Assembly (NCBI GenBank): GCA_003184365.1
Contig: NKYR01000076.1
Location: forward strand, 62,001-126,000
Direction: 5' to 3'
Source: Evernia prunastri
Lineage: Eukaryota > Ascomycota > Lecanoromycetes > Lecanorales > Parmeliaceae
DNA length: 64,000 bases
Positions within the stretch are counted from its first letter, which is position 1. Every line of letters begins with the position of its first letter. Under the pieces are notes generated by a model. The model had not been told where the DNA came from, searched no databases, and was given only the letters and a program-made list of their open reading frames with translations. The position numbers and the translations under genes were made by a program. Below, piece by piece: positions 33,820 to 45,366 of the stretch.

Positions 33820-34858
33820 ATGGCAACTTCAGAGAATAAGGAAACAGAAGTCAAAAATGACCCGCGCCATCAATATCCTCGATACATGAAAGACATCGAG
33901 GGAGACATAACCCCCGCGCGGCAGCTCTTGGAGGAGTACAGTAAGGTACCCCCAGATCAAGTGGTTGCCCACATTCATACCGTGGTATGTATGTATGCAG
34001 CAACAGTCTCCTCATCTCTCTCCCTTTCTTTCTCTCCATTCCGTTCTGAGTCTTCTTCCCTGCCCCTGCTCCTGCCCCTCCTGCTCCCTCTATTCGCTAT
34101 AAATACTGACAATTGCCTTCTTCAACTCCCTATAGCGCGACAAAGCCTGGAAAATCCACACCTACCCCTGCATCGGCCGCTTCCGCTTCCTCGACCTCTC
34201 CATCAGCCTCCACCCCCTTTACCCGACCGTGCTCGCTCGCCTCAAAGACTCTTCGCCCCCCCAAACCCTCCTAGACCTCGGCTGCTGCTTCGGCCAAGAC
34301 ATACGCCGCCTCGTGGCCGACGGTGCCCGCGGCGAGAACCTCTACGGCGCCGACCTCCGGCTCGACTTCCTCGAGCTCGGCTACGAGCTCTTCCGGGACA
34401 AGGGCCGGCTGAAAGCGCACTTCCTGGAAGGCGACGTGTTCGAAGAGGAGGATGGTGCGGGCGAGGGCGGAACGGAGCTGAGCAAGTTGGACGGGAAGAT
34501 CGACATCATCCACGCGGCGAGCTTCCTGCACCTGTTCTCATGGGACGAGCAGGTGCGAGCGGGTACGCGGATGGTGCGGCTGATGACGGATAAAGATCCA
34601 ATCATCTTCGGTACGCAGGGGGGGTCGACGAAGCCGGGGGCGTACGCGCGCTGGATCGACAAGGACCGGACGAGATACGACCACGACCCTGCCACCTTCC
34701 AGAAGCTGTGGGACGTGATCGGCGAGAGGACGGGGACGAAGTGGAAGGTGGCGGCGGAGCTGCACGAGGACCAGAGGCGGCAAAGCGCGGAGGAGCGGGA
34801 ACTGCGTCTCGCCGAAGGCTCCAAGATGTTGCAGTTTGAAGTCCATCGGCTGGCGTAG
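33820..34858 (+). CDS. Class I SAM-dependent methyltransferase
   Basis: Exons 33820-33984 and 34136-34858 encode 295 residues; the intron carries a GTATGTATG donor and ends in CTATAG. Motif I for SAM binding reads LLDLGCCFGQD (about residues 100-110), followed by the acidic motif II GADLRLDFLELGYELF and motif post-I/IV IDIIHAASFLHLFSWDEQV. The preceding YPCIGRFRFLDLSISLHPLYP block is typical of the fungal AusD/Trt5-like group found in meroterpenoid pathways and many orphan loci. The second exon is markedly GC-rich. The acceptor substrate cannot be deduced and no polyketide or terpene synthase is nearby, so a role in secondary metabolism is only a possibility. No transmembrane segment is seen. 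Confidence 0.88.
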
Positions 34859-35545
34859 GCTCTGGGTGTCTGTGGAGGGGCTCTACAGTGATGGAGTGAA
34901 TTCATCCGAACCGTTCACACCTGTGACTCACGTCCTGGGAAGCAGAGGTGCAGCGGATCGGAGAAGTTGATGAGATCCATTTTGTAAATGGAAGCCTACA
35001 TGTAAATACAAAGGCGTTCCATATAAACCAAATCTCTTGTTGTCTACCGGTCAGTGCATACGACAACTTTGATGCAAGAGTTTTCAACAAACGCTCAGGT
35101 TATTGATATACGGCTTCGATCGCTAACCGCAGCCGAGATCAAAGCTGGAGTAGCGACAGGGTCTGAGGATACAAATCACGTATATCATCAAGGCACAGTG
35201 AGAAGATATGAGCAATTGCCTCTAAGAGCTTGAATTGTTGTAGCAGACAGAGATCTATCTAACAAGCCATTAGAGCGAGATCCCCAACCATCTCATCGTT
35301 TTGATGTTCGAACCTAGGAAAATGTGGTCTCGTTTGATCGTCGCCGAGATTCGTAAGACCGTCGCAACATGCAGAGTGTAATCGAAGACGCCTAGAAAGA
35401 AAAGGAAGGGTATGACAATAGTGTAGTGAAGACAGCGCTAGAATGAACCACGATGCCAATATGCCTGATGTATAAAGACCAGCCATCTTGTACCATCGCC
35501 CACCACAAACACCTCTCGCTTTTCAACTCAATGTCACACGATCCT
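34859..35545. other. Convergent intergenic region
   Basis: 3' flanks of the methyltransferase (plus) and TEF1 (minus). No gene, repeat or RNA was recognised. Confidence 0.55.
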
Positions 35546-37361
35546 CTATTTCTTGCCAGTGACCTTCTGGGCGGCCTTGGTGACCTTACCGCCGGATTTC
35601 TCGGTCTTGGCCACGGACTTGATAACACCGACAGCAACGGTCTGAAACAGGATGTTTAGTAGGTGAATGTGGGAACGGGGGTATAAAATGAGCAGAACAT
35701 ACCTGTCTCATGTCACGGACGGCGAAACGTCCCAGGGGTGGGTAGTCGGCGAAAGCCTCAACACACATTGGCTTGGAGGGAATCATCTTGACAATGGCGG
35801 CATCACCGGACTTGATGAACTTGGGGGTGTTTTCGATGGATTTACCAGTACGACGATCGATCTTCTCCAAGAGCTCAGAGAACTTGCAGGCAATGTGGGC
35901 GGTGTGGCAGTCAAGCACTGGTGCGTAACCGGCACCAACCTGGCCAGGGTGATTGAGAACAATGACCTGAGCGTTGAAGGAGTCGGCACCTTTGGGAGGG
36001 TCGGTCTTGGAATCACCAGCAACGTTACCACGACGAATCTCCTTGACGGAGACGTTCTTGACGTTGAAGCCGACGTTGTCTCCTGGAAGACCCTCGGTCA
36101 ACTGCTCGTGGTGCATCTCGACGGACTTGACTTCAGTGGTGACGTTGGCAGGGGCGAATGTCACAACCTAGAAAGGCAAGATCAGTACCGAGCAGTCCAA
36201 GGGGGGATTAGCTTGGCTTACCATGCCGGCTTTGATAATACCAGTCTCAACACGTCCAACAGGAACCGTGCCAATACCACCAATCTTGTACACATCCTGG
36301 AGGGGAAGACGAAGGGGCTTGTCGGTAGGACGGGCTGGAGGGTCGATAGCATCGATGGCCTCCAACAGAGTCTTGCCGGTTGTCTTGGTCTTGGTCTCTT
36401 TCTCCCAACCCTTGTACCATGGGCAGTTGGAGGACTCGTCGATCATATTATCACCGTTGAAGCCAGAGATAGGGACGAAAGGCACGGTCTTGGGGTTGTA
36501 GCCGACCTTCTTGATGAAGTTGGAGGTTTCCTTGATGATCTCATTGTAACGATCGCCAGACCATTTAGCAGTGTCCATTTTGTTGATGGCAACAATGAGT
36601 TGCCTCACCCCAAGGGTGAAGGCAAGGAGGGCGTGCTCGCGAGTCTGACCATCCTTGGAGATACCAGCTTCGAACTCACCAGTGCCGGCGGCGATAATGA
36701 GGATAGCGCAGTCGGCCTGGGAGGTACCAGTGATCATGTTCTTGATGAAGTCACGATGACCAGGGGCATCTGTAGAAAACGGTCAGTACTAGCTCTGACT
36801 AGGAAAAGGCATTCCGGTTAGCTATACCAATAACGGTGACGTAGTACTTGGGAGTCTCGAATTTCCATAGCGCAATGTCGATGGTGATACCACGCTCACG
36901 CTCGGCCTTTAGCTTGTCGAGAACCCATGCGTACTTGAAGGAGCCTTTGCCCAATTCGGCGGCTTCCTATGGGCGTAGTCAGCACTTGTTGTTGTGTGGT
37001 CACAGTTTAACGCTGCTGCGATAAGAAAATTTGCGCGGGGCAATTCCTGCCCCACCAAAACCGAACGTGACTCAAATATCGCAGCAAGGCTTCAAGCCGG
37101 ACAGTGTAGCCGTACCTTCTCGAATTTCTCAATAGTACGCTTGTCGATACCTCCGCACTTGTAGATCAAATGTCCTATGATATATGAGCGGATTTGATAA
37201 GGATGTGACGATGGCTCGAGGCGGTACCGGTGGTTGTCGATTTTCCACTACAATGGTTATGGTGGTCAGCGCAATCCGATGAATGAAGCCATGTTGACTA
37301 TGTCTTACCTGTCTACGTGGCCGATAACGACCACGTTGATGTGCATCTTCTCTTTACCCAT
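35546..37361 (-). CDS. TEF1: Translation elongation factor 1-alpha
   Basis: Seven exons, 37361-37309, 37247-37228, 37174-37116, 36966-36828, 36769-36222, 36167-35703 and 35641-35546, encode 459 residues, the normal eEF1A length. It delivers aminoacyl-tRNA to the ribosome A site in a GTP-dependent way. GTPase motifs are intact: GHVDSGKSTTTGHLIYK (P-loop, assembled from three exons), the switch region GITIDIALWKFET, DAPGHRDFIKNMITG, NKMDTAKW and SGFNGDNM. The second and third beta-barrel domains are complete (VGRVETGIIKAGM, NHPGQVGAGYAPVLDCHTAHIACKF, SGDAAIVKMIPSKPMCVEAF) and the C-terminus is the basic VTKAAQKVTGKK. A 20-nt exon encodes part of the P-loop. Intron crowding at the 5' end is usual for highly expressed fungal TEF1. 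The long open frame on the opposite strand is a shadow of its codon bias. Confidence 0.98.
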
Positions 37362-38052
37362 GATTGCTGAGTTGTCGTTGAACGGATTTGATGTATAGGA
37401 TGATTGAGTGTTGCGGAAATTTTGGAATGAGGGATCTGTATACTGTATGTCAGTTCATGATGAAAGCGAAGATTAGATGATATTAAAGTCACATACTGCT
37501 CAGGTATTCTTGCTTGAAGAATGGTATGAAGCTGACAGAGAAGAAAGGAAAAGAAGAAGTGTAAGAAGGATGGATGAGTGAGGAGTTTTATGTGCGCTGC
37601 CCACGGCTATAGCCTTGATCTAGTCCGAATGTGGAATCGAGGGGAATTTTTCCCATGAACTTTGCCACTCGATGACTCGTTGGGATAAAGTACCATAAGC
37701 TTTTTTCAAAAGGTCAATTGATTTACAGTCATAAGGTTACCCTAGACTATACCCCAATCTTCCTCACTTCCATCTTTTTATAAAGGTTACACTAGAGTGG
37801 AAGGTGGTGAAAACAGCTGCAAACCTCTTCGATTTAAACTGGTCATGGCTGTTGCTACACCGAGGCAAGTGCAGCGAAAGCAGAGACCCTCAACTCTTCG
37901 ACTGGCTGGCTCCCGTGAATTTGTATCTTTATCCTTTCGCACAACCGATTAGTCCGCCTTTTTTCAGTCCGGGTATCAAGCTTCTGTTATTATAGCTTGG
38001 ATCTGATATTGTGGTTACTCTTGTCTCACCGGAGGCGCTCCTAGAATACCCA
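37362..38052. promoter_or_regulatory. TEF1 promoter region
   Basis: The minus-strand TEF1 leader and promoter lie here, followed by the 3' flank of SEC39. No coding gene is supported; a small plus frame at 37804-37995 has no motif. A strong constitutive promoter is expected by gene identity only. Confidence 0.5.
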
Positions 38053-40833
38053 TTAGCCGGCTATGGGTCCAAGCCAGACCCACTTTGACTCACCAATCAC
38101 CCATCCGATCCCAGACGCAAGCCCCCCAGTAACCATGCTACTAACCATATCCCTTTTCCTCACTCTTCCCGATCCTCCTGCCCCACCGACACTACCTTCA
38201 TCACTGCTCCCAGTACTGATACCGCTCAATGGTCTATCGTGCGAGCCCTTGGGGAAAGATGACGCCGTCTTCTGTGATACTCTTAAAGGAAAGGCGTTCT
38301 TGCCGAGTGTGGCAGCAGCCCCTCTTGCCATATCAAACAGCCCCATGGGCGCCTCTTCAACCAGAGCACCTCGGCTTGGATCGCGAGCCTTTTGCGCAAT
38401 AGGGCCCGCATCTGCAGCGAAACCTCCAGGCACCTTGCGGTCCCCCTGCTCATCCCAATTCTGCTCATCTTCTGTCTCCTTTGCGATCTGTGCAGTCACT
38501 TGCTGCTCACATTTTTGCCACACTGTTAAGACTTCAGACAAAGCTGATGCTGGTGCTAGCAGAATTGCTTGCGAGAGAAGCTCCATGCGTTGTTCCAGAC
38601 GTCGTAAAGCAGAGTTGCCTACATTGCTTGTAGGATAACGGCCTGCTGCATACGCTGCTCGCCATGATATATCGTCTTGCACGGTTGCAGAGCCCCGCAG
38701 CGACTCTGCTGTATCCGGGTTAGGCTGTTCAGCCGCCAGCCGGTTGACCACATAGGAATAAGCCGTATCGAAGTCATCCTCTTCCAGTGCAGCTTCAATA
38801 GCCATGCGAGTAATCCTCCGCCTTGCGATGAGAGCAGCCTGTTGTGAGTCCCTCTGGGCATCAGAAGCCGCCGGTGAGTCCTGCATGCTATCTGTAAGAC
38901 CTGCCGTCACAAGGTTCTGACCAATTTCGAGCAGGTTATCCAGATGCGCATAGCTTCGTGGATTCTGACTAAGGATTTTGCCTATTAAAGACATGGGATC
39001 TTTGTGGGCCCGTATGTTGACCGGCTGAAACGGGACGCCGTGTTGAAGGGTTAGAGAGTATATCGACATGGCATGCGTTGCAGACAGAAGTGCAGTGGTC
39101 TGTGTGAATGGTATCGACGTAGGAAAGTAAGTGCGAAATGTCGAGACAATCTCAGACGCTTTACGAACGCCACCTCTAGTCCTGTTGCCGTTACTGGCAG
39201 CGTCATAAGCAGACAGTGCTGCACTCAATACTGTGCTTTCCACGATTTCCTTTGAGAGTGGTAAACTTGCTTGCTTGCAGTAGATGTCCTCAGCAAGGCT
39301 GTAGCAACCACCTTCTAACATCGCCCGCAATAGCTCAACCTCCAAGTCAGCCTTCGCGACTTTACTGAAAACTCCACGAGGTTCTTCTAGTCCATGTGCT
39401 TGCTGCTCCCAACTCCGCAGCCACAGCATTTGCCTTCGAATGGAAGCCCACAGCTTCTCGTCCATCTTCTCAGTCTTCAGTGTGTACAGAGTCTTCTTTA
39501 ATTCTGCGACCTGGTCTGCTGTCGTACCGAAAAGCGCTAGTTCCGCCACACTTCTGCCTGTTTTGATATTACCCAGGTTGAACAGCTTGTAGCATGAAGC
39601 AAGTACAAGATTGAACAAAGCTACAGCTGAAACTGTAGGAGATGTTATTGGGTTTTGAGATCGCAGAAGCGCATTGTGGAGAAGGTGCGCTGATGAAAGA
39701 CTATCCAAATATTCCTGGGATATCCGGCTGTCGATGGGCGCATCAGACCTCTTGAGATCTGGTGGTTCGTCCAACCCCACCAATTTTGCTGCCTGCTGTA
39801 GCACTCGGTGAGAACCAATGAGAGTCTCAAGAGAGCGGTCATTCGTAGTGTAAAGAGCAGCCAAACCAGCTTGTGCATATCTCCGGGTCTGTACTCGAAG
39901 CCCTTCCTCGTCGATTTGTTGGGCCCCTGTACCCCATTCTCCGTAGTCAACATCTTCAGGCCCATCCCACTGTGTCATAGCATCTACGGCTCCTGAAAAG
40001 TCCCGAAGCCCCAGATCCACAATCCATTCATTCACATGAGACCAATCACTACTCAGCTGTTCTTCTTCAGCTTGAAGCTCGCCTTCCATAGGACGAACTG
40101 CAGAGATCAAGCTTTGTTTTCTTCTGCCATGGCTGAGCTTCCGACGCTTCCGTGCGGTCTCTCCGTACATCCATGGACCAACTAGCCCTCTCAGATCCCT
40201 GCCAACTTCTCTTGTGTCTCTTTGATCACTCCGCTGGGCGGCCTTTGAAAGTAGCGACTGGATGGCAGCGCTGCCATCGAGTCTTTCGAAGTCTTCCAGT
40301 GAGAGGGACTTTGCTGACTGAGGATAGTATTCGTAGTCTAGACGTAGTAGTGGCAGAAGATTCGACATCATCCATGTGCGAAGGACCTCTGAGTGATTGA
40401 AGAACGGCTCCAAAAGCTGGCAGACAAGGTCCAGCGAGCCAGTCTCCGCGTCTATCTTATGGGCTTGGTGTAAAAGAAAGAGGGAGAGGGAGTCTGTGTC
40501 TTGATCATATTGGGCTTTGGGATTCAGCAACGGAGTCAGCCGTAATCTTCGTACCCGGGCGCGAGCTTCATCTTCTGACATATCCTGTTCGGTATTTTCT
40601 GAGAATTTTCGAGTAACATGGCCCTCAACGTCTGACCGGTCACTGCAAAGCTCGCGGAGAAAGTCGATATATAGCACTGGCTCTGTACCTTCAGGTAGAA
40701 AGGTAAGGAGGATTCGTAGTGTGAGCTCAAGCTTCAGGGCATTTGGTCGCTCTATTAGTTGGCGTAAAGCTGGAATATCCGCGTTGGAAGCATGTCGGAC
40801 TGCTGCAAGTATAACACGTGGGTTTGCCATCAT
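38053..40833 (-). CDS. SEC39: Sec39-family ER tethering (Dsl1 complex) protein
   Basis: A single exon of 926 residues. In yeast, Sec39 is the large subunit of the Dsl1 tether that captures COPI vesicles at the ER for retrograde transport. The N-terminus (VILAAVRHASNADIPALRQLI, LTLRILLTFLPEGTEP, YIDFLREL) matches the start of the Sec39 domain, and the whole chain is alpha-helical in character, as in this all-helical family. The DLVCQLLEPFFNHSEVLRTWM and NEWIVDLGLRDFSGAVDAM segments fit the helical repeats. The C-terminal 150 residues are low in complexity (Ser/Gly) and end in a short hydrophobic stretch (GIGWVIGESKWVWLGPIAG). Two adjacent ATGs (40833 and 40830) are possible starts. No introns were detected. 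The neighbours do not bear on its role. Confidence 0.88.
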   Translation of the reverse strand: MMANPRVILAAVRHASNADIPALRQLIERPNALKLELTLRILLTFLPEGTEPVLYIDFLRELCSDRSDVEGHVTRKFSENTEQDMSEDEARARVRRLRLTPLLNPKAQYDQDTDSLSLFLLHQAHKIDAETGSLDLVCQLLEPFFNHSEVLRTWMMSNLLPLLRLDYEYYPQSAKSLSLEDFERLDGSAAIQSLLSKAAQRSDQRDTREVGRDLRGLVGPWMYGETARKRRKLSHGRRKQSLISAVRPMEGELQAEEEQLSSDWSHVNEWIVDLGLRDFSGAVDAMTQWDGPEDVDYGEWGTGAQQIDEEGLRVQTRRYAQAGLAALYTTNDRSLETLIGSHRVLQQAAKLVGLDEPPDLKRSDAPIDSRISQEYLDSLSSAHLLHNALLRSQNPITSPTVSAVALFNLVLASCYKLFNLGNIKTGRSVAELALFGTTADQVAELKKTLYTLKTEKMDEKLWASIRRQMLWLRSWEQQAHGLEEPRGVFSKVAKADLEVELLRAMLEGGCYSLAEDIYCKQASLPLSKEIVESTVLSAALSAYDAASNGNRTRGGVRKASEIVSTFRTYFPTSIPFTQTTALLSATHAMSIYSLTLQHGVPFQPVNIRAHKDPMSLIGKILSQNPRSYAHLDNLLEIGQNLVTAGLTDSMQDSPAASDAQRDSQQAALIARRRITRMAIEAALEEDDFDTAYSYVVNRLAAEQPNPDTAESLRGSATVQDDISWRAAYAAGRYPTSNVGNSALRRLEQRMELLSQAILLAPASALSEVLTVWQKCEQQVTAQIAKETEDEQNWDEQGDRKVPGGFAADAGPIAQKARDPSRGALVEEAPMGLFDMARGAAATLGKNAFPLRVSQKTASSFPKGSHDRPLSGISTGSSDEGSVGGAGGSGRVRKRDMVSSMVTGGLASGIGWVIGESKWVWLGPIAG

Positions 40834-42619
40834 TATTCCATTACATAGCTTTGATTATCAGGGGTTCGTCTCCAAGACCAGAACTATCATGAGACACCTC
40901 GAGGAACAATGCCATTTCCAATTGATAATTTTGGCGGCCTCGTTCCGCGATTAGTCAGCCAGTCAGTTATCGTGGGCAACGCGTCGCTGCAGACTCTGAA
41001 GAGTGCTCTGACTGACGTGGGAGCCGGGGTGAGCAGGATTTGCGAACCAATGGGTTCAAGTTTTGCCATACTAAGCGACTGTAATGGTCGCCCGAGCTGT
41101 CCGAATGCTGAAGTCCCAAGCATCTCTTCGGATCCTTGCCGTCCGACATGACCCCAAGAGTACGCGGGGTCGTGAAAGCCTTCAACCACTCCTAGTAAGT
41201 CAGTCTGAATTCGACGAATTCGGCGACTTCGACGTCTGCCCACTCGTGGCTAATAAAGCTATGCATGATCAGGACTACCAGACGCGATTTGAAGGATCAG
41301 CCTATGGCCATGTCAAGGCATTGGAGCTCTCTCAGCTGGAGCTCTCTCAGCAAAACGTGCGTAGGTGGAGATCAAAAGAAGCATAACAGCGCTCCGCCAA
41401 AAGCACATGAATGTTCAAGATGAGGCTTGGGGAACGACCCACTATCCGGCGTTCAAAGTCGATCAAGGCCGCGATACAATCGCATCCCTCCAAACAACCA
41501 CCAGCACTTGGGCTCGTCCCCACGAGGAGAACGTAAGAACCCGGAAACTGTCACGTAGGCAAGGGGGAACAAAGTGATATTCATCGTAAGTGAACAAGCA
41601 TGGTGGGGACACCCTCCTGGGGAGAAGCTCATATTTTGACAACTAGGGCACCGCCTCATCCAACTCACGCGGAGCCCTGACACTGTTGGGTGCATATCGC
41701 CGTACTCACGCAGACTCACTTCCATTTCGATCCATAAGATTACCCTCTGAGTTCCTTCGACAAGTCAACTGGAAGCTCCTCACTGGCGAAGAGCGGACAA
41801 TTGGGGTGTGGCCTTGGTTGGGACCGAGTATGTTCCAGTGGCGAAGCGTCCGTAGGGACGACACGTATCGCAACAGCTCTGCTACATTGAGATTGACGCA
41901 TGCACGATGAGGCTCTCTAGTGCTCTACCAACCACACGCCTCAAATTTTGTTATCACCGTCCAATGTTTTTTGTTATGAACGTGCATAACATTGCACGAT
42001 TCTTCAATAAAATCTCCTTCGCAGCTCGTCAAAACGTTTATCGTATACATATGGAGCCCCTTTGATACGGGGTAGAATTGGCAAGAGAGACGAGTAAAGA
42101 ACAAGTGTCGTGATTGGGGTGATGCCTGCGCGTACATTGCCGGCCATGTACGCGTCAAGGGACTAAGCTCCAATTTCGTTTTCATCGTTCATGAAGACTT
42201 TCGGCGCTTCCGTTAGGTCAGATGTCTGTCTCACATACGTGGTCTACGAGCGGGTGTTCATCACGACAGTCCAATTCAGCATGGTTTGAAGCCAAATGAA
42301 GGTTCCATTGGGCGAGCGGACCAGAAGCCTCGGGAGGATGGGGGAACAGACGGGTATTGGTACCTAAAAGTTCAGAGATGCTGCGTCGAGGTAGTTGGCA
42401 GGGTGCGAGGGTGCGGGCTACCGGCGGAAAGCTAATTAAAGGTATTCATACAGCGGAATGAGATCACTGTCGGTTGAGCCTCAATACCAATGGCGGGGGC
42501 CATCTTTCGATCCTTTGCATTAGCAATTCAATTACTCAGCATCATCATTCCTGCATATTAATATGTAATCACTGTTCCCCCTCCTCTTTTCCTTTTCACA
42601 GTCATTATACCACTCTCAT
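40834..42619. other. Divergent intergenic region with unassigned open frames
   Basis: 1.8 kb between SEC39 (minus) and the GST (plus). Overlapping small frames at 40887-41577 on both strands have protein-like composition, but none can be spliced into a recognised family. It is expected to hold both promoters. No repeats were recognised. Confidence 0.45.
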
Positions 42620-43665
42620 ATGGTATCTCGGCTCTCCCAATTCACCAAACAACTCACCGCCACAATGTCTTCAGTCAAGAGAACCCCCGATATCAACCTT
42701 TACACCACCCAAACTCCCAATGGCATAAAGATTTCCATTACTCTCGAAGAACTCGGGTGCGTTCCTATTGTCTCCTTCACGTCCATGCCCTATTCCCCTT
42801 CTCACACGCCGTTGCCCTTTCACAGGAAGTCTCGCTAATATACTTGCTAGAATCCCCTACAAAACCCATAAAATCGACATAACCAAGAACACCCAGAAGG
42901 AGCCCTTTTTTCTCGCAATCAACCCCAATGGCCGCATTCCCGCCCTCACCGACACCTTTTCCGATGGTCAAACGATTCGCCTATTCGAGTCTGGCTCAAT
43001 CATGCAATACCTCGTCGAGCAATACGACAGCGTCGACCACAAAATCAGCTACCCAGCTGGCTCACGAGAAAGCTACGAAGTCAACAATTGGCTCTTCTTC
43101 CTGAACGCGGGGGTGGGTCCCATGCAAGGGCAAGCGAACCACTTCTACCGCTACGCTCCCGAGAAGATCGAGTACGGCATCTCTCGGTACCAGAACGAAA
43201 CTCGCCGCCTGTACGGGGTTCTAGACAAGCATCTCTCTACCTCCTCATCCGGCTACCTAGTGGGAGACAAGTGCACAATCGCAGACATCTCGCACTGGGG
43301 TTGGATCGCAGCGGCCGGATGGGCGGGTATTGATATCAACGAATTCCCGCATCTGAAGGCGTGGGACGATAGGATGTTGGCGAGGCCGGGGGTGGAGAAG
43401 GGAAGACATGTGCCGAGTCCGCATCGGATGAAGGACATGAGTAAGGAGGAGGCGGATAAACATTCGCAGGAGAGCGCGCAATGTACGTTCCAACTTCCAT
43501 TTCTTTCCCTCACTCGGTGTCAAAGCGTCGATGCGATGTTTCGGCTGCTCAGTGCTCTTGATGCGCCTCAAGTTTGTTGTGAGCTTGAAGAAGCCATGCT
43601 GATTAGGATACTGAGTAGGGATTCAAAAAGAGCAGGCCAAGGAATGGGATAAGAAGAAAGAATGA
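42620..43665 (+). CDS. Ure2-like glutathione S-transferase
   Basis: Exons 42620-42756, 42851-43482 and 43619-43665 encode 271 residues. The joins ITLEELG-IPYKTHKID and ESAQ-WIQKEQAKEWD restore the family sequence. The thioredoxin-fold half (about 22-110) has NLYTTQTPNGIKISI, NPNGRIPAL (cis-Pro loop) and FESGSIMQYLVEQYD (Glu-Ser glutathione contact); the helical half contains NNWLFFLNAGVGPMQGQANHF and YLVGDKCTIADISHWGW. These are typical of fungal Ure2/GstA-type enzymes that conjugate or reduce electrophiles with glutathione. The length is close to relatives. A second ATG at 42665 (MSSVKRTPDINLY) fits most homologues better; the upstream one adds a short basic extension that might target mitochondria. 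It is probably detoxification related. Confidence 0.92.
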
Positions 43666-45366
43666 GAAAGATGGGACTGGATGGTTCTGACACCGTACCT
43701 TTACGAAACTTGCTGCTTTCCATGACCGAAATTGGTTCCAAAAAGCCTGAAATAGTCTAGAAACTTCCTCGTTTGTGGTCGTTGAGATCGAGGATTCGAG
43801 CATTTATACCTTTTCCACTGCGACGGTCTTTCTCACCTTGACTTTTTTAATTTCTCTTATCATACCATTCGAAAGTGTCCCAACCATCGCCCTCCCATAT
43901 CTCTCACTAAAATAATACCAATGTATTCATCTTTCGCACCTCAAACCTCCCTTCCAGAGCAGCTACAAAGTAAAGCACGGACTCATTGACCGCTCATACG
44001 CCTAAATTTCTTTCTTCTGCCTCCTTTTCTACACCTTGCCCTCTGACCATACCTTCCGAGCTCTCATCCCGTTTTGTTCACCGAACCTGTGTCCCCCTTC
44101 AATCCACATCATGCCGAACCACAATCCAGAGCAAAAGCACAGTCTACAACAGCGCCAAGCAGACATGATGTACCCTGAGACAATATACGCATCGCCGGTA
44201 TCACATCTTTGACCTGTTTGCAATGACAAAACGCCGATTCGCGTCCGTCCTTCGAACAACATGTCTATTTCACGGAAACCGCACTCACCAAAACACAGGC
44301 CTCGCGGACCAGTCACTCTGAGGCTCTACCCATCCATACCTTGCCCGGACATACAGGCCAACTCCTGCCACAAGACGATCTGCGCCACAGTTGACAGGGC
44401 TTGCACACGATACAAACTTCGCAAGCAAAGATCCAGACCTCTCTGGAACGCCACGAGTCCACCAGGTCTTTGCGTCCTCAACTGTCGAGAAAGCGAGTGC
44501 GTGCGTGCACACCGATGAAACTACCGTGACATGAGTAGCTGAGAGATGAAACATAGCAGCGAACGCTGCAACCCTTTCAAGTGCAGGCGTGCCAGCGAGA
44601 ACGTCACCAACCGAGCCCGTGCCAGGGACCAAAAGACACAAACAATCGGACAAATGCGGTAGTTAAGACCCCACGAGCCGAGAACGAACGAGCCGCCGTC
44701 TACACCCTCCACGCCCGAACTGTTCCAACGACGCCACCCCCCTCCCCCAAAACAAAGCCCGCTCTTACTCACCCAAGCAATCTCAACGCGGGCGTAACCG
44801 CTCTCTCGGGTCTTTGTTCTCCCAGAGCTACGTTACCATGGGGGTGATTACCGAGCAGGAAGTCGGAAGCAGGGATCAAGGGGGAAAGGTGCAGGGTCAC
44901 GTTTTATGTCTCCGGAATGCTGGAAGGAGGGATTATGGGGAAGGCCAGGCGAGTAAGTAAGTAAGTAAGTAAGAGGTCTTTTGAAATCCACTCTGGCAGC
45001 TTGACTGAGATAAGTAGCTAGGTTTGGTGCCCTTCGATGAAGACGGTGGCGGGAGGAGTATGGACAGGGGGGAGAAAGGCGGAATTCTGCTCAGCGGGCA
45101 CGGTTAACGGATGCAGGTAAATGCAGCAAGTGCTCGAGTGTTATTATTATGTTGCATTGCTGAGTATGCCGCACGCAGCTTTCGCACGTCCTCTATCCCG
45201 ACTCATCGCCCCCTTCTATTGCCTTGCTTCTCTATCACAATGTCGCATCGAAGAACTATACAAGACACCAGGCTGAACAATAATATATTACCTCTGGGTC
45301 GCCCGGAACCCCTGCGACCAGGCCCTCCTGGCTCGTCAAAAGTTCTCTCCGTTTCTATCATCATAA
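43666..45366. other. Convergent intergenic region
   Basis: 1.7 kb between the GST and the condensation-domain gene (3' ends facing). Scattered short frames on both strands have no motif. A (GTAA)n microsatellite lies at 44952-44973. Nothing else was recognised. Confidence 0.5.
44952..44973. repeat. (GTAA)n microsatellite
   Basis: Five to six perfect GTAA/AGTA tetranucleotide units. Confidence 0.9.

Noticed and set aside
33820..34858. Secondary-metabolite cluster around the methyltransferase
   Set aside because: The flanking genes are EFR3, TEF1 and SEC39; no synthase, oxygenase or transporter is adjacent.
35667..36821. Plus-strand open frame of 384 codons
   Set aside because: Antisense to TEF1 and runs across its introns; a codon-bias shadow of a highly expressed gene.
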